Below, piece after piece: positions 37,426-47,400 of a stretch of DNA of 64,000 nt; position 1 is the first letter of the stretch, and each line of letters opens with the position of its first letter. The position numbers and the translations under genes are program-made. The notes under the pieces were generated by a model. It had not been told where the DNA came from. It saw nothing but the letters and a program-made list of their open reading frames with translations, and did not search any database. The stretch covers positions 77,238,291-77,302,290 of the forward strand of contig CM043948.1 in assembly GCA_014529385.2 (NCBI GenBank), read 5' to 3'. The DNA comes from Adiantum capillus-veneris (lineage: Eukaryota; Streptophyta; Polypodiopsida; Polypodiales; Pteridaceae).

Positions 37426-40400
37426 GTCACAGCAGATGACCATATCTATACACACACACACACACACAAACTTGGTCATGAATTCTGACCTAGATAGCAT
37501 CTATGGGGCTTGATTAATGTTCTATTGTGGCTTTGGGGGATTTTTCCTTATGTTTTACATGCTGCCTTGGGGATGTGGTGGCTCTAGCACCTCATCTGGA
37601 GGGGATGGTAGACTATACTCCGAATCACCGTCTGAGCTCAAGCAGTTAACTTAAATTGTTGTCGGGTAAGGGAATACTCGTGCTGTACAAATGCTTAATT
37701 TGTTATGTGGATCACATTGGTTAAGCATTCGAGCTAGTTACCATCAAGCTAAAGCTTTCCCATCATTTTGTTATGGCTACCCTATGGGTACTATCCCCTG
37801 ATCTACCTCCTACTAGTTTTAGTTTTTAGCTAAAACTTACTCTTTGGCCCCTCCAAAAAACCTAGGGAGCTTTCTAATTCACTATTGCTACTTAGGTTTT
37901 TCACTGTGCTGTCGCGACAGCCATACTACATCACTACCCCGCGCAGACAAACTCGCATAAAGGAAAAGTGGCTGGCCCTGGCCTCCCTACCTCCCACTCA
38001 TTGATGGAATCCTACCCAGATTACCTCTTACATTCTTCGATTCGAGGCGGCCGCGGCATCACCACTAATGAATATATGTCGGATTGCATCCCTGCTTCCT
38101 CCACTATAAAAGGTGAGGGTGTTTTCCCCTCACTTAGGCTTGGTCTTCCTAGCTGCTTGGAAAGTTACTTGGCACAGCGACTGCTCACAGGTTTTCGTTG
38201 ATCTCATGCTCTGATATCTGACTATAAATACAGGATTAAAAGAAATTTTTTAAAGAAATGATCTTTTGGGATTCCTTTGTATTTTCACATTAGCAAAAGA
38301 TCTCTCTCTCTCTTTTTTTGGCTGCTTGACTGGTAAAAGATGACAGTAAAGATGGTAATATGGCTGGTTATGCACTAACTCTGGTGATGATATTGATTTG
38401 GGCTTTTGTATCTGATACTAATCGATCCTCTGCTAAAAAAACTGGTGATGGTGTTGACTATGCAAAAAACTCTCTAGTTAACTAGAATACTGCCATATTC
38501 GAATACTGGTCTTTTTGGGATTCTTTTGAGAAAGTGGTTACTGGCTACTCACATTAATAAAGGGATTTACTTTTTTGTTGTTGGCTTCTTGACTGGTGGT
38601 GAACTGCATGCTGATATCAGATATTTCATGCATATGGTTATTATTCTGGTTTTTGACACTAATGGTAAGGATAATGGCTGAATGCCTGGTGGGGATGTTG
38701 GATATGCATGTAAGATTTTGATTACTGGAAGGTAAGTTGCTGGTTATGCTGCCATATTCTGATGGTTGCAATAGGATAGGATACATTCAACAAAAAAACA
38801 GGGGAATTCATACTTGAGAATTTGGCTTGGTCGAGTTGATTACTTCTTGCTTTTACCTTGGAAATTTGATTGCAAAGGGGAATGCTCTATGTCCTTTTTT
38901 GGTTGCTAAGGCAAAGAGATAATATATTTTTTTGCTACTAATATTTTGTTGGCATTGCAGTAGGATTTGGTATCATTTGTGATTAGAAGTACAAAATAAG
39001 ATTCTCTCTAAAAACCTATATGGTTTGCTTGTTGGCTTTGTTTTACCTACAAACAAGGATTAGTTGGCATTGGAATGCAGTTTAGCCTCTCTACCTGTTA
39101 GTTATGTGTTAAAAAAAAAGGGGGGGGGGAGTTTGTAATGGGCCTGGACTAGCCGGTCATACTTGCAAGTTACATGCCTAATCTAAAGGAACATTGCAAT
39201 AGGGTACACTGGTTTTTTAATGCCAATTTCTGGTTCAGATTGGTTCACATCAGTAGCTGGTCTTACTTGCAAGTTACTCAGGCTTAATCTAAAGGAACAT
39301 TGCATAGGGTACACTGGTTTTTTTGTATGCCATTTTCTGGTTTAGATTGGTTCACATCAGTATATGAGGTTTTTTGTCTTCTCTTTCTGGTACTAACTGA
39401 TCCTCTGCTACTAGGCTGAAGTATAGTAGATACAAGTAGATTCCCGATACAAGGGTTGCTCGATATTTTAAAGTGTTGACAGTTACTCAAGCTTACTTTA
39501 TGGTTGCTGGTTTGAGTATTGCATACTGGATCCTACTTGGATCCCTCTGTTTTTTATTGGTTTCTGACTGGATCCTACTTTGATAACCTTAGTTAATCTG
39601 ATGTTTGAAAGCTTGGTAGCACTACTGGTTCTGCTACCGAAATGGGACTCTAGAAAAATATATGAATAACTCTAGCAAAAAACAAGGATGAAAAATCATG
39701 GAGACTTTAAATGTGCAGGACAATAGCTAGTTAAAATTTTTTAAGTTCGACATGGATAACAACTGATAGATTCTTTGAAGCCTGCCATACGTAGCCAAGT
39801 CTAACATGTCTGTTGTCTTGACTATATGGATGCAGGTGAGAATTCTATCTTGGCTTAAAGAGGGTTAACTTGCTGCAGTCCGACTTTGGAAGCATTTGAT
39901 GCTACACTTGGGATAGTTTTTGATACCTTTGTACAAATTCCTTTGGAATGATACTTCATTCTTACTATATTATACAGTTTTGATTCAAAGAGTGAATTGT
40001 TTCTGTACATATCTTTGCCTTGACATCTTTAGCCAGTCGTCTTTTTGAACATCTTGTTCAATTGGTGTGTTATTTATTTAATTTAACAGCTACACACACA
40101 CCTCTAAACACCAAGCCCTCCCAGGAAATGGGGAGGACTAGGATGCTGGCTTTAGATATGTTTTTGTTTATAGGCCTTGAGTGACCTACTGTCTGTAATT
40201 CCTTAACTGGTCAACAGGTGTTAGGTGGTCTCTCCTTGACTATAGACTGGATCCCTCTCACGACTATTATAGTATTTATGGATCAGTCGTTTTTAAGTAG
40301 CAGGTTAATCCAATTCTACTTACCTTTGCTTTGACAAATTGGTTTCTTGACTATTACAGGTACGTGCTACTCATTTATTGAACAAGATGACTTTTTGGAA

Positions 40401-40672
40401 CAAGATGACTTGCCTTACGTTTCTCTTTCAACTACTACTCAATGACAACCATACTTACTTCAAACTGGTTGACAAAGCCTTAAAACTCCTACAGGAGTGA
40501 TGTCTTCCTTGAGGACTCTATCTACAGACAAATCTCTCGTTTTGAGGGCCACTCATATATATTTTTATATGCTTATGAAATCAGAAATCTCATCTTTCTA
40601 GTGAGGTAGTAGGCCCATACACAATGGGCCTACTGCCAAGACCCATTGTGTATGGCGCCTGGGTTAGGGCGG

Positions 40673-40739
<67 letters not shown>

Positions 40740-41807
40740 GTCACAGCAGATGACCATATCTATACACACACACACACACACAAACTTGGTCATGAATTCT
40801 GACCTAGATAGCATCTATGGGGCTTGATTAATGTTCTATTGTGGCTTTGGGGGATTTTTCCTTATGTTTTACATGCTGCCTTGGGGATGTGGTGGCTCTA
40901 GCACCTCATCTGGAGGGGATGGTAGACTATACTCCGAATCACCGTCTGAGCTCAAGCAGTTAACTTACATTGTTGTCGGGTAAGGGAATACTCGTGCTGT
41001 ACAAATGCTTAATTTGTTATGTGGATCACATTGGTTAAGCATTCGAGCTAGTTACCATCAAGCTAAAGCTTTCCCATCATTTTGTTATGGCTACCCTATG
41101 GGTACTATCCCCTGATCTACCTCCTACTAGTTTTAGTTTTTAGCTAAAACTTACTCTTTGGCCCCTCCAAAAAACCTAGGGAGCTTTCTAATTCACTATT
41201 GCTACTTAGGTTTTTCACTGTGCTGTCGCGACAGCCATACTACATCACTACCCCGCGCAGACAAACTCGCATAAAGGAAAAGTGGCTGGCCCTGGCCTCC
41301 CTACCTCCCACTCATTGATGGAATCCTACCCAGATTACCTCTTACATTCTTCGATTCGAGGCGGCCGCGGCATCACCACTAATGAATATATGTCGGATTG
41401 CATCCCTGCTTCCTCCACTATAAAAGGTGAGGGTGTTTTCCCCTCACTTAGGCTTGGTCTTCCTTAGCTGCTTGGAAAATTACTTGGCATAGCGACTGCT
41501 CACAAGTTTTCGTTGATCTCATGCTCTGATATCTGACTATAAATACAGGATTAAAAGAAACTTTTTTAAGAAATGATCTTTTGGGATTCCCTTTGTATTT
41601 TCACATTAGCAAAAGATCTCTCTCTCTCTTTCTTTGGCTGCTTGACTGGTAAAAGATGACAGTAAAGATGGTAATATGGCTGGTTATGCACTAACTCTAG
41701 TGATGATACTGATTTGGGCTTTTGTATATGATACTGATCGATCCTATGCTAAAAAACTGGTGATGGTGTTGACTATGCAAAAAACTGGTGATGGTGCTGA
41801 CTGTTGC

Positions 41808-41835
41808 TTATACCATTTTCCTCTTTTTATTAGCG
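41808..41835. repeat. 28-bp direct repeat, right flank of array
   Basis: Identical to 34,037-34,064. Here it is followed by a C homopolymer and (AC)n. Confidence 0.9.
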
Positions 41836-41837
41836 CA

Positions 41838-41847
41838 CCCCCCCCCC

Positions 41848-41878
<31 letters not shown>

Positions 41879-41946
41879 ACACACACAAGAAGAAGAGTAT
41901 TTTAACATCATAGGAAACTATCCCAAGAGACCGTTAAGATGTATCC

Positions 41947-42039
<93 letters not shown>
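41838..42039. repeat. (C)27, (AC)n, SINE fragment and (GA)n
   Basis: A 27-base C run (41,838-41,864) is followed by about 11 AC units, a 65-bp SINE body fragment (41,888-41,952) and about 44 GA units. Confidence 0.92.
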
Positions 42040-42042
<3 letters not shown>

Positions 42043-42084
42043 TTCTGGCTTGTAGACAACTGCGCAAGGCATACTCTCCCTCTC

Positions 42085-42274
42085 ATTGAAGTGTGCGAGC
42101 GGGAGCGCATGTGTGTGTGCAACAATGGAGAAGAGAGAAGAAGAGAAAACATGTGTTGTAGGGGCAAAAACTTACCTTGAATATACGAGCCTCTTATTCT
42201 ATTATGTACATAAATAAATAAGTGTAGAGGGTGGGAGCCTAGCCTAATCGACCACATGGGGCTTTACCCCAACA
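42085..42274 (-). repeat. LTR-like dispersed repeat, copy 1
   Basis: About 190 bp shared with 43,491-43,681, including GCAACAATGGAGAAGAG, GGGCAAAAACTT.C and TTATTCTATTATGTACATAA. On the minus strand both start TGTT and are preceded by a purine-rich stretch (GTGGGAGG in copy 1), as at the 3' LTR of a copia-like element. The opposite LTR border is not clear. Confidence 0.6.
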
Positions 42275-43490
42275 ACCTCCCACGTAATGGCTAATGTGTC
42301 CGTGAGGGAGAAAACAAAAGAAAATCGTACAAAACCTATACAAGGTCATCATCAAGTATGACCTCAACCAACGCCCATTGGCTCATTGAATTTCTGTGCA
42401 ACCAACTTGAACTGTAGCTAGGAAGTGTAGAGCAATCGACCACATACTCCTCACCCAAGCTGCACACATTCCACATGTATCTCACAATATGTTGCAAAAT
42501 TCCCCTTACGCTCAAAGCCAATATTAGCCACTATACGGCTGACTGCTCCCACTGCAAATGCATCAACCACACCTTACAAGTGAGGCAATCACTAGTAAGA
42601 ACCTGGATGCAAACTAACCAAAATATGGCACAAATTGATGCTAAAAAATAACTAAAATAGCCCACATACCATTGCAAAACGGAGAATATCATCGCCAAAA
42701 AGCACACATCATGTGTATCTACATGGCAATACAAATGAGCATCAAAGCATGCATTGAACATGCATCAAATGAGCATCCCAAACCAGCTATAAAATCAACG
42801 CACAATCATGCCAAAATGCCTGCAAAACTCTCTTAAAATCTATGCAGTACTCTCTCCAAGTGCTTAATTGCACCAGTCAATGCACATAACCTGTGATGAA
42901 TCTGCTCTCGAATCTCGATTTAGAGTGATTTCGGAGCTGATTTGCTACATCGAGAGATCTTAGATTGAGCTTGGTTGTTCTCTTGCTTTGTGCATTTTTT
43001 ATTTACTCTCAGTGTGGGCTAAATTTTTCAGCAAATTTATGTGCATAAGTTGAGAACATGTGGTGGATATATGAACTCTTGTGAACTCATACATGGTCTG
43101 CGTATCACTCTGTAACTTCCAGAACACCTTGCAACCAGTCAGCCAATATCTCTCAAACCGTAGAGAATTTACAAAAACTTTCTTCTGCAAAGTTGTAGAT
43201 TGCAAAAAAACAATTAGAAAAAGCCGGGAATGGGCATGAAACGAGTAGCTTTTACAGAGATCTATAAAAATTTGCAGTCCCAAATACACAACAAAATCAG
43301 TGTGGAATCTGGCAAAACTTTCAATTGAAAAGTTGTAGACCATGTCGTTTTTGGCAAGAATTGCTAGAAAATTGACTTTTTACTCAATCAAATTTCTACT
43401 GCAAAATAGTGTTGGAATTTTTTCAGCTTCATCACAATCTTTGCTACGACGTTGCAATGATGCAAGACCTTCACTCTGACTTCGATAACA
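42275..43490. other. Sequence between LTR-like repeats, no gene seen
   Basis: No gag or pol motif was recognised on the minus strand, where they would be expected if the flanking repeats are LTRs. Confidence 0.4.
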
Positions 43491-43681
43491 GTTGAAGTGC
43501 ATGAGCAAAAGTGTGCCCATGTGTGTGCAACAATGGAGAAGAGAAAAGAAGACAAAACCTGTATTTGCAAGGGCAAAAACTTGCATTGAATATGTGAGCC
43601 CCTTATTCTATTATGTACATAAAAGAATAAGTGTAGTGGGTGGACGCCTAACCTAACTGCCACATGGGGTTTACCAAAACA
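43491..43681 (-). repeat. LTR-like dispersed repeat, copy 2
   Basis: Second copy of the repeat at 42,085-42,274, about 80% alike by eye. Confidence 0.6.
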
Positions 43682-44323
43682 CTCCTACCATGCACCTTGG
43701 GAGCTTGCACATGATATATAACTTTAATCGATATGTCAGAAGCACATGAATAGCTTGAAGGGCATCATGCCCCAAGTGTTGTTTTCTAAAATACATAAAT
43801 TACATGATATGTGCATCAAGTCATTGGGATGATGAGCTTCAATATGATGGGTCATTTCTTAGACTGCATCATTTGCAAATATGCATAAGATGGGCAAGGA
43901 AAGAACCTCAAGGATGTTTTTTCCAAATGCAAAATGAGGCTCTTCTCCACATCTAGCCAATTATTCTTGCATCTTGAAGGTTAGTCATATTATGCAAAGT
44001 TGACACCTCCAGGGTGAGATTAGGGTCACGAGGTCTTCAAAAGAAGGGTTGATTTTTGCAACGCCTTTGGCAACATGGATTTGATGAACTTTTAACGACA
44101 TAAAGGTTTCCTAATGGTTTCTAAATCCAAATATCGGCATTTATGTTTGCATTTGAAGAATTTCTACATCATAAAAGAAGTGATATGAATGGACAATGAT
44201 AGATCCAAGCTTTATAAGTACCATGTTACTTACACATGTTTGTAGAAGAAAGTTTTCTTTTCACACCTTATAAATATCATGTGTGTCATGGAACCGTCGA
44301 CCTCGACATAGCAAGCATTTAGA

Positions 44324-44395
<72 letters not shown>

Positions 44396-45609
44396 GTTGG
44401 TAGGAGCAAACCCCTAGTGGTTACACCATAATAGATGACAGCATGGAAATTGGAAGTGAGGCTCTCTTCTTATTTTTGTTGTGGTAGTTTTCCACTCGCG
44501 TGCTGTCCGCCACGACAAGCCAGTGCTGAAGACCGCTTTATACAGGTAAGTGCTTCAACGACCATAGAGACGATGTTGAAGGTGTGAGATGTGAGAAAGC
44601 GTGCTGCATTTCCGCTGAAGACCGCTTTATGGCTTCAACGACCATAGAGACGATGGAGGTTGAAGAACTTAAAGGCGATGAAGAAGACCTTCATGCTGGT
44701 ATATTTCAGAATCGTCGATGCAGTTGTCTGCTTTTCTCTTTGCTGAGTTGTTTCTATTGACAGGCCTTATGATCCCGTTACCTCTCACCAAATTAAACCT
44801 GCCAAGCACCGCCAAGTAAGTGAGCTGTTATATTCAAATTCAAAGTCTCCCTAATTACTGATGCTTGAGCTGGAATATTCAAATTCAAAGTCTCCCTAGT
44901 TACATAAAAGGAATAGTGATATCGCATTCAGGATCCACCTCAGCAAGTGAATTGTCGGTTGAGACCTGGGCCGCCTTGACTGCTTCAGTTTTGGACCCAA
45001 AGGATGTACAAAACAGGGATAACAATGTGAGAGCTATGTACATATCAAGGTGGCCTGTATAGGAATGCAAAATTAATTACTGGGAGGTGCACAATAATGC
45101 CATGTGATGTGACCATGATCCAGACTCAAAAGAACTGAAGATCTCAACCACGTGTAAAGAATGAAGCATCTATGCCTCTCCACTGCTGAAGTGGGACCTG
45201 CTGAAGTATTCCACTAGCTGCGCAGAGTATGTAGTAGCTCAGTTTAAATAGCTGTCAAAGTGGTGGATGTAAGAGAAGATTATGAGCCCAGAATGTGAGC
45301 ATAACGAGCCTTCCACACCGTCCAAAAATAGATGTTGCAAATTGTAGTGGAAACTCTCTCTTGTTGGTAGAAGTCCAACTGATGACCTACATCTGGAATC
45401 ATCTGTAAATAAAGTACGGTCTATATCCCAATGAAGTAATCATGAAGATCGGATCTGTCAATGAGCCCTGGCAAAAAGTGTGTGACCCCAGAAATTGCAA
45501 AAGCCATGCAATTCCCCTCCATGTCACAAACCCATCATGAATGCCCACTCAAACAACAAATTGCCTTGCACATTTGCTATGCATATGGGCAAATCCAGAA
45601 ACAGTATTC
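43682..45609. other. Non-coding, short duplications, no gene
   Basis: Contains a (CT)n(AC)n tract at 44,324-44,393. A tandem duplication spaced 89 bp starts at 44,525 and 44,614 (GCTGAAGACCGCTTTAT, CTTCAACGACCATAGAGACG). A second one at about 44,830-44,905 shares ATATTCAAATTCAAAGTCTC. No coding sequence was recognised. Confidence 0.5.
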
Positions 45610-45841
45610 TCTCTCTCTATCTCAATTTGCGTAGAGAAAAGCAAACTGCCGTAGCCCGCATATTGCGCCGCAATTTACAGATTCTTGCCACGTCATCATC
45701 ACGGAATTCTGGTCTGTTGCCCTTTTAGGGTTAGGGTTAGGGTTTTTGCTGTTTTAGGGTTCTGGCATATTTTAGGGTTTGCAAGTTTTAGGGTTAGGGT
45801 TTCCTGCATGCTCGCGGACAGCGCCTCATCACTTTGTGACA
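45610..45841 (-). repeat. 3' LTR remnant of outer gypsy
   Basis: Ends (plus-strand) in CATCACTTTGTGACA exactly like the inner LTRs and holds 3 telo-boxes (TTAGGGTTT on this strand). The CT-rich part at about 45,610-45,645 resembles the inner LTR, but below about 45,600 no match is visible. The LTR is therefore truncated or strongly diverged. Confidence 0.65.
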
Positions 45842-46037
45842 TACCCCCCTCTTGAAAGCATTTCGATTATGCCTGCAAAACAGACAGAGGCCATAAACTG
45901 TCTTAGCAGACACTGACTGTTAGTACCTACGTACTAGGAATACACATCTAGCACATGTAACAATCAACAGTCACATCACATGACATCACATGACATTCAA
46001 CATTCATTCGGATCTTAGACCATGATTTATCGGCAAT
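45842..46037 (-). other. Polypurine tract and 3' end of outer gypsy
   Basis: Reads CTTTCAAGAGGGGGGTA on the minus strand just before the LTR. It matches 46,788-47,010 of the inner element. It stops exactly where the inner element begins, and continues at 53,293. Confidence 0.85.
46033..46037. repeat. Target site duplication of inner gypsy, left
   Basis: GCAAT here, TCAAT at 53,288-53,292: four of five bases agree. The sister sequence at 47,007-47,012 shows the empty site (GGCAACGTAG). Confidence 0.75.
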
Positions 46038-46787
46038 TGTAACAGACTTGGACACTCCAAGTCAAGAATCTATGGCGATAACACTCAATAACCACTTCAA
46101 AACAATTCACAGTTCACAATTGATTCAACATTGGCCCGGCAGACTTCCGCGCCTAGAGATATTGGCACCAAAGATTGGCGCCCCTTTCGGTATTTCTTTT
46201 TGTATTAATCTGAGTTCAAAGTACAAGAGTGCGGGCAGGCGCTCACACTCAGACTATGTGTCCAGATGCTTTGAGTTGTGAGAGGCCTGCTCACATATTT
46301 AAAGTTACAAGGGATGCCAAAAGCAGAGCCCCAAAAGCTGAAAATCAGAAGCCCATAAATAAAGCAAAGGCTCTTTCTCTCTCTTGCTTATAAAATAAAG
46401 CAAGTTCCAAAAAGCTGTCCAATCAAAAGCTTTTAAAATAAAGCAGAAGCTTTTTCTCTCTCATTCTTCTATGCTTTTATAAAATAAAAGCAAAAGCTTC
46501 TCTCTCTCTCATCTCTTGCATTGAGTAAAAGCAAAAGCCAAAATCTGCCCAGCTTTCCGTAAATCACGCTGGCGACCGTAGAGCAGGCCACGTGTCAGCC
46601 CGCCACGTCAGCAAATCAGGGTTAGGGTTTCAACACAATTAGGGTTTCGGGCAGAATTAGGGTTTTTGATTTTAGGGTTAGGGTTTCATCAAAATTAGGG
46701 TTTCGGACAGAATTAGGGTTTTTGATTTTAGGGTTAGGATTTCAGCAGAATTAGGGTTTCGGACAACCACGTCATCACTTTGTGACA
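46038..46787 (-). repeat. 3' LTR of inner gypsy, 750 bp
   Basis: Minus strand begins TGTCACAAAGTGATGACG and ends GTTACA. Seven TTAGGGTTT (telo-box complement) copies lie at about 46,618-46,762, i.e. in the first 170 bp of the LTR (U3). A tract rich in AAGC/TTTTAT with (CT)n lies in the middle. Confidence 0.93.
46617..46762 (-). promoter_or_regulatory. Telo-box cluster in LTR U3
   Basis: Seven AAACCCTAA boxes (minus strand) in about 145 bp. Telo-boxes are known plant promoter elements bound by telomere-repeat-binding Myb proteins and linked to Polycomb recruitment and to expression in dividing cells. Their place upstream of the LTR transcription start suggests a regulatory role. Confidence 0.6.
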
Positions 46788-47016
46788 TAACCCCCTCTTG
46801 AAAGCATTGTAATCGCCCTTGATTGCCTACAAAACAGACAGAGGCCATAAACCGTCTTAGCAGACATTGACTGTTAGTACCTACGTACTAGGAACACACA
46901 TCTAGCACATGTACCAAATCGACAGTCACATCACAGGACATCACTAGACATCACAGGACATTACATGACATTCAACATTCATTCGGATCTTAGACCATGA
47001 TTTATCGGCAACGTAG

Positions 47017-47400
47017 CTAGCAATCGCATCTAGATCCAATCGGGACCTCATCGATGTCCGATTGACTAACCCCTATTGCAACCATGTCTATTCGAGATCA
47101 ATCAGAGCAAAATGCTGCAGTCATTTCGTCTATCAGTTCCTGCACTTACAAACAAGTCAAGAACAAATCAGTTTCATATTTCGGAATTCCATTTCATAAA
47201 GCCATCCAGCAAAATACTGTCAGCTCTCAGTATCCCTGAAGCTCAAAGAGACATCAATGACTCTAGTATTCAAAAATCAAGGCATCTGTTGACAAAGGAG
47301 CGGAGTAACTCACCTCTTGTGCAAACCCACTGCACCAGATCTCCTGCCAAGCTGAATTCTGGGTTCCATTTGGAGTAGACTATGCTAAACCAAAAGCTTT
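47017..47400 (-). other. 3' untranslated region of inner gypsy
   Basis: Between the chromodomain-like end and the purine tract. Matches 53,293-53,690 of the outer element. No coding. Confidence 0.6.

Larger units (their letters stand above)
34065..41807. repeat. 3.3-kb tandem array, 2 full + 1 partial unit
   Basis: Units are 34,065-37,364, 37,365-40,674 and 40,675-41,807 (truncated after about 1.13 kb). The unit junctions fall in long (AC)n tracts. By eye units 1 and 2 differ at about 20 positions, most of them in the first 650 bp. Units 2 and 3 are almost identical until about 41,465, after which unit 3 diverges. Each unit holds a second (AC)n tract, a TATA box followed by a hairpin, an internal duplication of about 100 bp, a G-run and an inverted-repeat end. 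No long reading frame. The conserved 77-codon frame (34,657, 37,968, 41,282) starts with GTG and has no known domain. Confidence 0.93.

Noticed and set aside
45725-45810. Telomere or chromosome end
   Set aside because: TTTAGGG-like text is degenerate, short and sits at a fixed place in three LTRs. It is LTR sequence, not a telomere.
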